A DNA stretch of 64,000 nt from Streptomyces sp. 11x1. GTDB taxonomy: Bacteria; Actinomycetota; Actinomycetes; Streptomycetales; Streptomycetaceae. Below, one piece after another: positions 28,099 to 37,092 of this stretch (the stretch's first letter is position 1; the number at the start of each line of letters is the position of its first letter). The notes beneath the pieces were generated by a model. The model had not been told where the DNA came from and searched no databases. It saw only the letters and a list, made by a program, of their open reading frames with translations. The translations under genes and the position numbers were made by a program. Where the stretch lies: NCBI RefSeq assembly GCF_032598905.1, contig NZ_CP122458.1, positions 8,953,001 through 9,017,000 of the forward strand. Direction: 5' to 3'.

Positions 28099-29313
28099 AT
28101 GCCCGCATCACCCAGCACCGCCCGAGCCATCAACGACCGGCTCGCCCTGCGGCTGCTGCAGCAGGAAGGGCCGCTGACGGCAGGGCGGTTGAAGCAGCTC
28201 ACGGGGCTGTCCCGGCCCACCGTGGCCGACCTCGTGGAGCGCCTCACGGCCGCCGGGCTGATCGAGGTCGTGGGGGAGTCCGGGGAGCAGCGGCGCGGGC
28301 CCAACGCCCGCGTCCACGGCATCGTCGCCGACCGCGCGCACCTCGCCGCCCTCGATGTGCGCACCGAGGGCGTCTCGGTCGTCGTGGCCGACCTGATCGG
28401 CACGGAGCTGACGCGGGCGTCCGTCCCGATCGCGGACGACACCGGCACCGGGCCCGCGGTGGAGCAGGCGGTCACCCTGGTGGAGCGCGCGGCCAAGGAA
28501 GCGGGCGCCGACCGGCTGCACACGGTGGTGATCGGCGCCCCCGGCCTGATCGACCCGGCCACCGGAGAACTCCGTGACTCCAGCGGCCTGCCGGCATGGC
28601 ACCGCCGCCTGGTCGCCGCCCTCGGCGAACGGCTCCCCGCGCGCGTGCTCGTCGAGAACGAGACCAACCTCGCCGCGCTCGCCGAACAGCGCGACGGCGC
28701 CGCCCGCGACCGCGACACCTTCGTCCTCCTCTGGCTGGGCCTCGGCACCGGAGCGGCCGTGGTCCTCGACGGCCACCTCCGGCGCGGTGCCTCCGGCGGC
28801 ACCGGGGAGATCGGCTTCCTCCCGGTCCCGGGCACGGCCACGGTCCCCTCGGCCGTCGACTGCGAGGGCGGCTTCCACTCCCTCGGCGGCGCGGCGGCGG
28901 TGACGGCGCTGGCCGCCGCACACGGCCTCACGGCCGAGGCCGCGCCGCACGAGCCGTACGCGGCGACGCTGGTGCGGTCGGCGGCGACCACCCTCGCCAC
29001 GAACGACGCGGCGCCCGCGTCGGCGCCCGCGCCCCACGCCGCCTTCCTCGACGCCCTCTCCGACCGCGTGGCCATCGGCGCCGCCTCGGTCGTCGCCGTG
29101 CTCGACCCCGGGTGTGTGGTGCTCGGGGGTGAGGTCGGGCAGGCCGGTGGGGAGGAGCTCGCCGTCAGGGTGGGGGAGCGGCTGGCGGCCATGTCGCCGC
29201 TGCCGACGGAGGTGCGGGCCGGCGGCCTCGGCGGGACCGCGGTCCTGCGCGGCGCGTTGCTCATGGCCCGGGAGGCGGCCCAGGACGACCTGTTCGGAGC
29301 GCCCGCGCGGTAG
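28099..29313 (+). CDS. ROK-family transcriptional regulator
   Basis: A 404-residue regulator with an N-terminal winged helix (residues 1-80, LTAGRLKQLTGLSRPTVADLVE) and a sugar-kinase-like ROK domain (GAPGLIDP, VENETNLAALAE, WLGLGTGAA). The ROK signature region ending GGTGEIGF is present, but the expected CxCGxxGC zinc motif is degenerate (DCEGGFHSLGG), so it probably does not bind zinc as kinase members do. It likely regulates the divergent YbjJ-like MFS gene in response to a sugar. Confidence 0.9.
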   Translation: MPASPSTARAINDRLALRLLQQEGPLTAGRLKQLTGLSRPTVADLVERLTAAGLIEVVGESGEQRRGPNARVHGIVADRAHLAALDVRTEGVSVVVADLIGTELTRASVPIADDTGTGPAVEQAVTLVERAAKEAGADRLHTVVIGAPGLIDPATGELRDSSGLPAWHRRLVAALGERLPARVLVENETNLAALAEQRDGAARDRDTFVLLWLGLGTGAAVVLDGHLRRGASGGTGEIGFLPVPGTATVPSAVDCEGGFHSLGGAAAVTALAAAHGLTAEAAPHEPYAATLVRSAATTLATNDAAPASAPAPHAAFLDALSDRVAIGAASVVAVLDPGCVVLGGEVGQAGGEELAVRVGERLAAMSPLPTEVRAGGLGGTAVLRGALLMAREAAQDDLFGAPAR

Positions 29314-29402
29314 GTCCGACGTCCAGCCCGCGCGACAGCCGGACGTTCAGCAGGTCAGGTCCAGGGGGGTGACCCTCGTACCCGGCCCCCTGCTTCTGGC
29401 CT

Positions 29403-30166
29403 TCACCGCTTGCCCGGCCTCGTCCCGAACCGCCGCTCCAGGTGCTCCGCGAACGTCCCGTTCCCCACGGCCCGCTCCGGCGCCAGGTGTCCGCCGTCCC
29501 GGAAGCCCCGGTAGGCCGTGCCGAACAGGGGGACGTTCAGGAGCGGGCGGCGGCGGCCGGTGGCCGTCAGGTAGGCGCGGGCCAGTTCGGGGAAGGTGAG
29601 GATCTCCGGGCCGCCCAGGTCGTCCACCCGGCCCGCGGGGGCGCCCGCGGCAAGGTCCGCCAGACGGCCCGCGACCTCGGTGACGGCGACGGGCTGGTCG
29701 TTCACCCCGGCGGGGAGCATCATGACCGGCGGCTTCGAGAGAACATCGAAGAGCAGCACGAGAAGGTCGTGGAACTGGGTCGCGCGCAGGATCGTCCAGC
29801 CCAGCCCAGCCCGGCCCCCTCGACCAGGCGCTCGACGGCCAGCTTGGACCGGTAATAGCCCAGCGGCACCCGGTCCACACCGACGATCGAGATGTGGACC
29901 AGATGGCCCACCCCGGCCCGCCGTGCCGCCTCGATCCGGTGTTCCGCCGCCCTCTCGTCGCTTCCGCGCGGCGACGTCGCGCAGTGCACGATCGTGTGCA
30001 CCCCGGCCACGGCCTCGTCCAGCCCGCTCCCGCCCGCGACGAGATCGACGGCGTACGGCCGCGCGTGCCTGCTGAGCACCCGCACCTCGTGCCCGTCCGC
30101 GCGCAACCGCTCGGTGAGAGGCCGGCCGAGAACGCCGGTCCCACCGGTCACCAGGATCGTGGTCAT
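29403..30166 (-). pseudogene. NmrA/NAD(P)-binding family protein, frameshifted
   Basis: Two reading frames must be joined to give an intact protein of about 250 residues. The first (start ATG 30166) supplies the Rossmann motif TILVTGGTGVLGRPL and VHCATSPRG as far as VEGAGLGW. The second continues with TILRATQFHDLLVLLF to the stop at 29403. The switch lies in three copies of CAGCC on the plus strand (29797-29811); with two copies the frame would be GLGWTILRATQF, exactly as in this family. The defect is thus a 5-base slip, perhaps a sequencing error or a reversible change. Function in the intact form would be a NAD(P)-dependent sugar or quinone reductase. Confidence 0.82.
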
Positions 30167-30326
30167 GCTGTCCGTCCTCTTCGCGTCGACGCGTCGCCGT
30201 CCCGAGGACACCAGCGTGCGGGTCACGGCCCCGGCCGGCAGCGCGGGGGACCCGGCGGCGGGGCAAGGGCCGTCGTCACCGCCGCCGGGCCGTTCGAGGC
30301 GGGTACCGCGACCGCAGACTTTAAAA

Positions 30327-30360
30327 GGACTAGACCAAGGTGGTCAATGGGTCGCGACCC
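30327..30360 (-). promoter_or_regulatory. Chitinase-type promoter, orphan
   Basis: Read on the minus strand, TTGACC (30342-30347) lies between two direct repeats: TGGTCTAGTCC (30327-30337) and a degenerate GGTCGCGACCC (30349-30359), with half-site spacing of 22 bases, the same as upstream of the chitinase at 46914-46946. This layout is characteristic of Streptomyces chitinase promoters under DasR-type control. Here it points towards the broken NmrA-type gene, whose start lies 150 bases downstream, so it looks like the remnant of a lost chitinase gene. Confidence 0.6.
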
Positions 30361-30394
30361 TTTCGAGAGGGGCCGCCGTGACGGAAATTGACCC

Positions 30395-31657
30395 TAGTAG
30401 ATTGTCGCGGCTTAATTTCGTCGTGTGGTTGGGTAGAGGTGGCGCAGTTTCACGCGTGCGTCGTCGGTGGTGAAGTGCCAGTCGACTTGGCGCTGGTTGC
30501 TGTTGGTGTGCTGCTGCCAGGCGGCGAGTTCGGTGTTGAGCACGGTGAGGTCGTCGATGCGGCGGTCCAGGCACTGACGGGTGAGCGCGGAGAGCTCGAT
30601 CTCGGCGATGTTGAGCCAGGACCCGTGTTTGGGGGTGTGGTGGATCTCCAGGCGCTGGGCCAGCGCGAAGGCCTTTGCCGGGTCGAACGCCTCGTAGAGC
30701 GAGGCGGTGGTGTGGGTGTTGAGGTTGTCCATCACCAGCACGACCGTGGCGGCGTCGGGATAGTCCACGGTCAGCAGGTGCTCGACCTGGTGCGCCCAGT
30801 CGACCCTGGTCCGGCGGGACTGCGCGTCCACGCGCCGCCATCCGCGCAGCGGCTCGACCCAGCAGAAGATCGAGCAGGTCCCCGAGCGGACGTACTCGTT
30901 GTCCTCGCGCCGGTCACGGCCCGGCCGCGCGGGGAGCGGATCACGGACGTGGCCGAGCAGCTGGTACGGCTTCTCGTCCATGCACACCACCGGGCGCGCC
31001 GGGTCGAAGGGCCGGTGATAGACCGCCAGGACGTCCTCCATCGCCGCGGCGAAGGCCGCGTTCGCGGCCGGCGGGATGGTCCAGCACTTCTTCACGTGAG
31101 GGCGCAGTTCCGTTTTTTTAAGACCCGCCCGATCGTGGAGTGGTCCAGATCCGGGATGTCCTCGGCCAGCGCGACGTGCTTCTCCAGCAGGCGCAGCGAC
31201 CAGCGGGCGTGTCCTTCGGGCGGCGTCGAGCAGGCCAGCGCAATCAGTCTTGCCTCGACCTCGCCGGTCACCGGGGAGGGCACCGGCGGCAGTGCGCGTT
31301 CCTTCCGGCCGACCGTGGCCCACACATCGCCGCCGGTCTCCGCATACCGCTTCGAGATCAGGCGGACCGAATCGCACGAGACCCCGACCCGCTCCGCGAT
31401 CACCGCCCGCGGAGCGACCTCGCCGGCCGAGGTGTCCAACGCGAGCAGCACCCGCGCCCGCCTGATCATCGACGCGCTGCGGACCCCCGTCGTCGTCACA
31501 CGCTCCAACGCCCGACGGTCTTCGGCACTCAAGACAACCGGATACTTCTTCTGCGAGGACACAGCACCCCCTGCCCGGCCGGACGGAAGCATCAAGCGAA
31601 GCCTGCCCGACACCAACTCCACCAACCATAACGACACTTAGTCGCGACAGTCTACTA
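30395..31657 (-). mobile_element. IS630-family insertion sequence
   Basis: An element of about 1260 bases with imperfect terminal inverted repeats: TAGTAGATTGTCGCGGCTTA at the left and, in complement, TAGTAGACTGTCGCGACTAA at the right. The ends fall in CTAG, consistent with the TA target duplication of IS630-type elements. It holds one transposase gene in two frames (see the CDS). It lies between the frameshifted NmrA gene and the FMN riboswitch, without interrupting either. Confidence 0.88.
30412..31562 (-). CDS. IS630-family transposase, made by -1 frameshifting
   Basis: The N-terminal part (start GTG 31562, with GGGGG upstream) supplies helix-turn-helix DNA-binding segments. It would end at 31092 in its own frame. 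A run of seven A residues on the coding strand (31113-31119) allows a -1 shift into the frame that continues to 30412. The second part carries the DDE catalytic residues: [20 protein letters not shown] and [11 protein letters not shown]. Such A-run frameshifts are well known in IS630 relatives. Both frames are otherwise undisturbed, so the element may be active. The pieces are drawn here as one gene. Confidence 0.85.
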
Positions 31658-31782
31658 GGTCAGTGATAGCCGAAACCCGTCGGTGTTCGCCGGAGAAGTC
31701 CAGTGATGCCGCCTGTGAGCCACCCCACAGCCCTCACTCGCATGGGTGCCGACCGGGCGTGGCACACTGGCCATGTACCAGA

Positions 31783-31915
31783 AGCAGCGCACTCCGGGGT
31801 CGGTGAAAGTCCGAACCGGCGGTTACAGTCCGCGACCCGGTCGCTTCCAGCGGCCGGTTGACCAGGTGAAATTCCTGGACCGACGGTTAAAGTCCGGATG
31901 GGAGGCAGTGCGCGG
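31783..31915 (+). ncRNA. FMN riboswitch (RFN element)
   Basis: The characteristic conserved blocks are present in order: GGGTCGGTGAAAGTCCGAAC, CCGGCGGTTACAGTCCGCGAC, a variable stem, GACCAGGTGAAATTCCTGGAC, CGACGGTTAAAGTCCGGATG and the closing GGGAGG. It lies 155 bases upstream of ribE, and FMN binding would reduce expression of the rib operon. Confidence 0.95.
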
Positions 31916-32069
31916 CGGGTGGGCATACGTGCGCGCCGCCGTCTGTTTTCGGTCTGCCTCGACAGGGGTGGGCCCACACACGGCGTCGCTCCCGGTGCCG
32001 CTGTCCGCTCTGTCTGTCGTCTTCGACAGCCCCGGAGTCCGTGCCCCACGAGGCAGGAGGACCCGGGAA

Positions 32070-32690
32070 GTGTTCACCGGAATCGTCGAAGAGCTGGGTG
32101 AGGTCACCGCCGTCGAGAACCTCGGCGACTCCTCCCGCTTCCGTCTGCGCGGCGCCGTCGTCACCCAGGGGGCGAAGCACGGCGACTCCATCGCCGTCAA
32201 CGGCGTCTGTCTCACGGTCGTCGAGCACGAGGACGACTGGTTCACCGCCGACGTCATGGCGGAGACCCTCGAACGCTCCAGCCTCGGCGCCCTCGCCGTC
32301 GGCTCCCGAGTCAACCTCGAACGCCCCATGGCCGTCGGTGAGCGCCTCGGTGGACACATCGTGCAGGGCCACGTCGACGGAACCGGCCAGGTCATCGAGC
32401 GCAAGCCGTCCGAGAACTGGGAGATCGTCAAGATCTCGCTCCCGGCGGACCTCACCCGGTACGTCGTCGAGAAGGGCTCCATCACCGTCGACGGCATCAG
32501 CCTCACCGTCGTCGACGCCGGCCCCGATTACTTCACGGTCAGCCTCATCCCGACCACCCTCGACCTGACCACACTCGGCCGCAAGCAGCCCGGCGACCCG
32601 GTGAACCTTGAGGTCGACGTCATCGCCAAGTACGTCGAGCGCCTGTTGGGCAGCCAGGGGACGGCGGGCACCCCGGGAGCGGGACGGTGA
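32070..32690 (+). CDS. ribE: Riboflavin synthase alpha subunit
   Basis: A 206-residue enzyme converting two 6,7-dimethyl-8-ribityllumazine molecules to riboflavin and a pyrimidine. The two lumazine-binding repeats are visible as [14 protein letters not shown] (about residues 40-55) and [14 protein letters not shown] (about 135-150), each preceded by a TGIVEELG or [11 protein letters not shown] stretch. GTG 32070 is chosen because AGGAGG lies nine bases upstream. It is the first gene after the FMN riboswitch, and its stop overlaps the ribM start. Confidence 0.96.
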   Translation: MFTGIVEELGEVTAVENLGDSSRFRLRGAVVTQGAKHGDSIAVNGVCLTVVEHEDDWFTADVMAETLERSSLGALAVGSRVNLERPMAVGERLGGHIVQGHVDGTGQVIERKPSENWEIVKISLPADLTRYVVEKGSITVDGISLTVVDAGPDYFTVSLIPTTLDLTTLGRKQPGDPVNLEVDVIAKYVERLLGSQGTAGTPGAGR

Positions 32691-33319
32691 ACTCCCTGAA
32701 CAGCGTCGCCTTCACCGCCTTCGGCCAGCAGATCCTCTGGTCGGACATGATCGGCAACGTCCTCGGACTGATCGCCCTCGCCCTCGGCGCGATCCGCTCC
32801 CTGTGGAACTGGCCCGTGCAGTTCCTCTCCGGCCTGGTCCTCTTCAGCCTCTTCGTCGGCGACCTCACCGGCAGCGCCGGCAAGCAGGTCATCGTCATGG
32901 CCGTCGCCGCGTACGGCTGGTGGCAGTGGAACCGCACCAAGGGACGGTCGGCGGACGGCGCCATCACCCCCCGCTTCGCCACCTGGAGCGAGCGCGGCTA
33001 CCTGATCGCCGGCGCCGTGCTCGGCACCCTCGCCGTCGGCGGCCTGTTCACCGCCTTCCCGACCCTGTCCTGGGACCCCTGGCCGGACGCCTACATCTTC
33101 ACCGGCACCATCGTCGCCATGTACGCCCAGGCACGCGGCATGGTCGAGTTCTGGTTCGCCTGGCTGCTCGTCGACCTCGTCGGCGTTCCCCTCAACTTCG
33201 CCAACGGATACGCGTTCTCCGGATTCGTCTACATCATCTACGGCGCGCTCGTCCTGTGGGGCATGCGCGACTGGTGGCTGCGCTCCCGCAAGCCCGCCCT
33301 GGAAGGAGCCCCCGCATGA
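32687..33319 (+). CDS. ribM: PnuC-family riboflavin transporter RibM
   Basis: A 210-residue membrane protein with about seven hydrophobic segments, of the PnuC family ([38 protein letters not shown]). PnuC members classically carry nicotinamide riboside, but homologues placed inside FMN-riboswitch operons of actinobacteria (RibM) import riboflavin and its analogues. Its GTG start overlaps the ribE stop and its stop overlaps the ribBA start, so translation is coupled. The riboflavin assignment rests on this context. Confidence 0.9.
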   Translation: MNSLNSVAFTAFGQQILWSDMIGNVLGLIALALGAIRSLWNWPVQFLSGLVLFSLFVGDLTGSAGKQVIVMAVAAYGWWQWNRTKGRSADGAITPRFATWSERGYLIAGAVLGTLAVGGLFTAFPTLSWDPWPDAYIFTGTIVAMYAQARGMVEFWFAWLLVDLVGVPLNFANGYAFSGFVYIIYGALVLWGMRDWWLRSRKPALEGAPA

Positions 33320-34605
33320 GCACGGCGCCGATCCTCTACAGCACCGACGACATCGAGGACTTCCGGCTCGACCCCGTCGAGCAGGCCATCGCCGACATCG
33401 CGGCGGGCCGTCCCGTCGTCGTCGTCGACGACGAGGACCGCGAGAACGAGGGCGACCTCGTCATCGCCGCCGAGAAGGCCACCCCCCAGATCATCGCCTT
33501 CATGATGAGCGAGTGCCGGGGCATGATCTGCGCCCCCATGGAGGGCGACGAGCTGGACCGGCTCGAACTGCCGCAGATGGTGCAGCAGAACACCGAGTCC
33601 ATGCGCACCGCCTTCACCGTCACCGTCGACGCGGGCCCCCGGCACGGCGTCACCACCGGCATCTCCGCCTCCGACCGCGCCACCACCCTGCAACTCCTGG
33701 CGAGCGGCACCGCCGAGCCCGGCGACTTCGTCCGCCCCGGCCACATCTTCCCGCTGCGCGCCCGCTCCGGCGGGGTGCTCGTGCGCGACGGCCACACCGA
33801 GGCCGCCGTCGACCTCGCCCGCCTCGCGGGTCTGCGCCCGGCCGGCGCGATCGTCGAGATCGCCGGCGAGGACGGCCGCATGCTGCGCCTGCCCGATCTG
33901 ATCCCGTTCGCCCGCAAGCATGGCCTGACGATCATCTCCATCGAGGACCTCATCGCCTACCGGCGCGGCTCCGAGCCCACCGTCAGGCGCGAGGCGAAGA
34001 CCCAACTCCCCACTGCCTTCGGTGACTTCACGGCCTACGGCTACCGCTCCACCGTCGACGGCGTCGAGCACGTCGCCCTCGTCCACGGCGAGATCGGCGA
34101 CGGCGAGGACGTCCTCGTCCGGGTCCACTCCGAATGCCTCACCGGCGACATCTTCCACTCGCTGCGCTGCGACTGCGGCCCTCAGCTGCAGACCTCGCTC
34201 CAGCGCATCGCCACCGAGGGCCGCGGCGTCGTCGTCTACCTGCGCGGCCACGAGGGGCGCGGCATCGGACTGCTCTCCAAGCTGCGCGCGTACGAACTCC
34301 AGGAGCTCGGCCGTGACACCCTCGACGCCAACCTGGAGCTGGGCCTGCCCGCCGACGCCCGGGACTACGGCGCCGGTGCCCAGATCCTCCAGGACCTCGG
34401 CGTCCGCAGCCTGCGCCTCATGACGAACAACCCCGAGAAGACCGACGCCCTCGTCCGGCACGGCCTCGCCGTCACCGACCGCGAGCCGATGCCCGTCCGC
34501 GCGGGCGAGCACAACCTGCGCTACCTGCGCACCAAGCGGGACCGGATGGGCCATGACCTGCCCTGGCTGGACACGGCCACCACGTCCACCTGCGGCAACC
34601 AGTAA
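33316..34605 (+). CDS. ribBA: Bifunctional DHBP synthase / GTP cyclohydrolase II
   Basis: A 429-residue two-domain enzyme catalysing the entry steps of riboflavin synthesis. The N-terminal 3,4-dihydroxy-2-butanone 4-phosphate synthase (about residues 15-215) shows [26 protein letters not shown] and RPGHIFPL. The C-terminal GTP cyclohydrolase II (about 220-410) shows the zinc cysteines in [15 protein letters not shown] and [10 protein letters not shown], which binds the substrate. ATG 33316 overlaps the ribM stop. Confidence 0.96.
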   Translation: MSTAPILYSTDDIEDFRLDPVEQAIADIAAGRPVVVVDDEDRENEGDLVIAAEKATPQIIAFMMSECRGMICAPMEGDELDRLELPQMVQQNTESMRTAFTVTVDAGPRHGVTTGISASDRATTLQLLASGTAEPGDFVRPGHIFPLRARSGGVLVRDGHTEAAVDLARLAGLRPAGAIVEIAGEDGRMLRLPDLIPFARKHGLTIISIEDLIAYRRGSEPTVRREAKTQLPTAFGDFTAYGYRSTVDGVEHVALVHGEIGDGEDVLVRVHSECLTGDIFHSLRCDCGPQLQTSLQRIATEGRGVVVYLRGHEGRGIGLLSKLRAYELQELGRDTLDANLELGLPADARDYGAGAQILQDLGVRSLRLMTNNPEKTDALVRHGLAVTDREPMPVRAGEHNLRYLRTKRDRMGHDLPWLDTATTSTCGNQ

Positions 34606-34662
34606 CACCGAACGACCAGCGGCAAGACCAACGAGCAAGAGTTCCAGGAACCAAGGAGCAAC

Positions 34663-35148
34663 GTGAGCGGCAAGGGCGCACCCGAACTGTCCGTACGCAA
34701 CTGCGGCGACCTGCGCGTCGCGGTCATCGCGGCCCAGTGGCACGAGAAGGTGATGGACGGCCTCGTCGAAGGCGCCCTGCGCGCCCTGCGCGACCTGGGC
34801 ATCGACGAGCCGACCCTGCTGCGGGTCCCCGGCAGCTGGGAACTCCCCGTCGTCGCCAAGGTCCTGGCCGGTCGCGGCTACGACGCGATCGTCGCCCTCG
34901 GTGTCGTCATCCGCGGCGGCACCCCCCACTTCGAGTACGTGTGCCAGGGCGTCACCCAGGGGCTCACCCAGGTCTCCGTCGACACCGGAGTCCCCGTCGG
35001 CTTCGGCGTACTGACCTGCGACACCGAGGAGCAGGCCCTGGACCGCGCCGGTATCGAGGGCTCGAACGAGGACAAGGGCCACGAGGCGGTGACCGCGGCG
35101 GTGGCGACCGCCGCGACCCTCCGCTCAGTATCTGAACCCTGGCGCTGA
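34663..35148 (+). CDS. ribH: 6,7-dimethyl-8-ribityllumazine synthase
   Basis: A 161-residue lumazine synthase that condenses 5-amino-6-ribitylaminouracil with 3,4-dihydroxy-2-butanone 4-phosphate. The signatures [27 protein letters not shown] and [16 protein letters not shown], with its catalytic His, are present. The GTG at 34663 follows an AAGGAG. It completes the riboswitch-controlled operon ribE-ribM-ribBA-ribH. The dehydratase/deaminase RibD is not encoded in this window. Confidence 0.96.
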   Translation: MSGKGAPELSVRNCGDLRVAVIAAQWHEKVMDGLVEGALRALRDLGIDEPTLLRVPGSWELPVVAKVLAGRGYDAIVALGVVIRGGTPHFEYVCQGVTQGLTQVSVDTGVPVGFGVLTCDTEEQALDRAGIEGSNEDKGHEAVTAAVATAATLRSVSEPWR

Positions 35149-35182
35149 GGCACGGCCGGTTGCGCGTAGGCTGAGCCTCACC

Positions 35183-35455
35183 ATGTCCAAGAAGACGTTC
35201 GAGGAGCTCTTCACCGAGCTCCAGCACAAGGCCGCCCAGGGCGATCCCGCCACTTCCCGCACCGCAGAACTGGTCGAGAAGGGCGTCCATGCCATCGGCA
35301 AGAAGGTCGTCGAGGAGGCCGCCGAGGTCTGGATGGCCGCCGAGTACGAGGGCAAGGAGGCAGCCGCCGAGGAGATCTCGCAGCTGCTCTACCACGTCCA
35401 GGTGATGATGGTCGCCCGCGGCATCTCCCTGGACGACGTGTACGCCCACCTCTGA
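35183..35455 (+). CDS. hisE: Phosphoribosyl-ATP pyrophosphatase
   Basis: A 90-residue helical MazG-like enzyme of histidine synthesis, hydrolysing phosphoribosyl-ATP to the monophosphate. [21 protein letters not shown], with the metal-binding Glu cluster, and the [15 protein letters not shown] helix identify it. A TAGGCT -10-like hexamer lies at about 35167, so near the ATG (35183) that the transcript may be leaderless; no ribosome binding site is visible. hisG follows after 50 bases. Confidence 0.94.
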   Translation: MSKKTFEELFTELQHKAAQGDPATSRTAELVEKGVHAIGKKVVEEAAEVWMAAEYEGKEAAAEEISQLLYHVQVMMVARGISLDDVYAHL

Positions 35456-35505
35456 GCCGCACACCGCATTCGATCCCGTACGTACGAACGAAGGAAGCTC
35501 GCCTC

Positions 35506-36363
35506 ATGCTGCGCATCGCCGTCCCCAACAAGGGTTCCCTGTCCGGCCCTGCGGGGGAGATGCTGCATGAGGCCGGCTACCAGCAGCGCCGGGAGTCCAA
35601 GGAGCTGCGGATCGTCGACCCGGCCAACGAGGTCGAGTTCTTCTACCTCCGCCCCCGCGACATCGCGATCTACGTCTCCTCCGGCCGCCTCGACATCGGC
35701 ATCACCGGCCGGGACCTGCTCATCGACTCCGGCGCCAAGGCCGAGGAGATCCTTCCCCTCGGCTTCGCCCGCTCCACCTTCCGCTTCGCCTCCAAGCCGG
35801 GCACGGCCGACGGCGTGGCGGACCTCAAGGGCAAGACGGTCGCCACCTCCTACGAGGGCATCGTCGCGGGCCACCTCGCGGACAACGGCATCGACGCCTC
35901 CGTGGTCCACCTCGACGGAGCCGTCGAGACCGCCATCGAACTGGGCGTCGCCGAGGTCATCGCCGACGTCGTCGAGACCGGCACCTCCCTGCGCAACGCC
36001 GGCCTGGAGGTCTTCGGCGAGCCGATCATGAAGTCCGAGGCCGTCGTCATCCGCCGCGTCGACGCCGACACGACCTCGGAGAACGAGCCCAAGGTGCAGC
36101 AGTTCCTGCGCCGCCTCCAGGGTGTCCTCGTGGCCCGGACGTACGTGATGATGGACTACGACTGCCGCGTCGAGCAGCTGGAGAAGGCCGTCGCGCTCAC
36201 CCCGGGCCTGGAGTCCCCGACCGTCTCGCCGCTGCACAACGAGGGCTGGGTCGCCGTCCGGGCGATGGTCCCGGCCAAGGAGGCCCAGCGGATCATGGAC
36301 GACCTCTACGACATCGGCGCACGGGCCATCCTGACCACCGCCATCCACGCCTGCCGCCTTTGA
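35506..36363 (+). CDS. hisG: ATP phosphoribosyltransferase, long form
   Basis: A 285-residue enzyme catalysing the first step of histidine synthesis. The catalytic domain (about 1-205) shows IAVPNKGSL, DIGITGRDLL and the phosphoribosyl loop ADVVETGTSLR. The C-terminal ACT-like regulatory domain (about 210-285), found in long-form HisG, provides feedback inhibition by histidine. A GAAGGAAG precedes the ATG. It is transcribed with hisE. Confidence 0.96.
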   Translation: MLRIAVPNKGSLSGPAGEMLHEAGYQQRRESKELRIVDPANEVEFFYLRPRDIAIYVSSGRLDIGITGRDLLIDSGAKAEEILPLGFARSTFRFASKPGTADGVADLKGKTVATSYEGIVAGHLADNGIDASVVHLDGAVETAIELGVAEVIADVVETGTSLRNAGLEVFGEPIMKSEAVVIRRVDADTTSENEPKVQQFLRRLQGVLVARTYVMMDYDCRVEQLEKAVALTPGLESPTVSPLHNEGWVAVRAMVPAKEAQRIMDDLYDIGARAILTTAIHACRL

Positions 36364-36383
36364 CGGCCGGGGAGTCGCACGCC

Positions 36384-36848
36384 ATGCCGGACCAGTCCCC
36401 CCTCCCCGCCCTGCCCGTCACTTTTCGGCCGGGCCGCACCCGGGCCGTACTGCTGACCGCCGCCGGCGCGATCTTCGTGGTCATCACGGTCGTCGCGCTG
36501 CTGCTGCCCACGCTCGGCCCGGGGGAGCGGCTCAGCTTCGTCTTCACGGCGGCCATGCTCGCCGGGGTGCTGTGCATGCTCTCCCGGCCCAAGGTCGTCG
36601 CCGACGAGGCCGGCGTCACCGTCGTGAACATCACCGCGCGGCGGCAGCTGGGCTGGGCCGAGATCGTGCAGGTCAACCTGCGGGTGGGCGACCCCTGGGT
36701 CTTCCTCGACCTCACCGACGGCACCAGCATGCCCGCGCTCGGCATCCAGCCGGGCATCGCCAAGCAGCGAGCCATCGAGGACGCCCGGACCCTGAGGGCG
36801 CTGGTCGAGGCCCGGTCGGTCACCGAGCCCGAGCAGCGTCAGGGCTGA
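36384..36848 (+). CDS. Small PH-like membrane protein
   Basis: A 154-residue protein with two hydrophobic segments (about residues 20-45 and 50-65) followed by a pleckstrin-homology-like domain (about 70-140: GVTVVNITARRQLGWAEIVQVNL, PWVFLDLTDGT). Such bacterial PH membrane proteins are common next to histidine genes in Streptomyces but have no assigned function. ATG 36384 is preferred, with GGGGAG upstream; the longer TTG start would overlap the hisG stop. Confidence 0.8.
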   Translation: MPDQSPLPALPVTFRPGRTRAVLLTAAGAIFVVITVVALLLPTLGPGERLSFVFTAAMLAGVLCMLSRPKVVADEAGVTVVNITARRQLGWAEIVQVNLRVGDPWVFLDLTDGTSMPALGIQPGIAKQRAIEDARTLRALVEARSVTEPEQRQG

Positions 36849-36942
36849 CCCGGACGCGTGTCCGGGGGGACCCGGACCAAGATCAGGGCCGACTCGGGGC
36901 CGTCGCCCCTGCCGCACCGGCCCCTGTCTTGATTAATCTGTT

Positions 36943-36971
36943 GGCGGAGGCGTTTTCGTCGCGCCTCCGCC
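36943..36971 (+). terminator. Stem-loop terminator
   Basis: GGCGGAGGCG and CGCCTCCGCC form a perfect 10-bp stem with a T-rich 9-base loop. It lies about 95 bases after the PH-like gene. The following U tract is weak, as is usual in Streptomyces. Confidence 0.65.
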
Positions 36972-37092
36972 TCTGTCGTTCCACCCCGGAAGGCAGGGGC
37001 TCCCTGCTATTCGAGGAGTGACTCCCTCCAGCGATGGACGGATCGTCCTGTAGTACCTGCGCCGCCCCCTCCCGGCACACCGAGGCGGCGGC

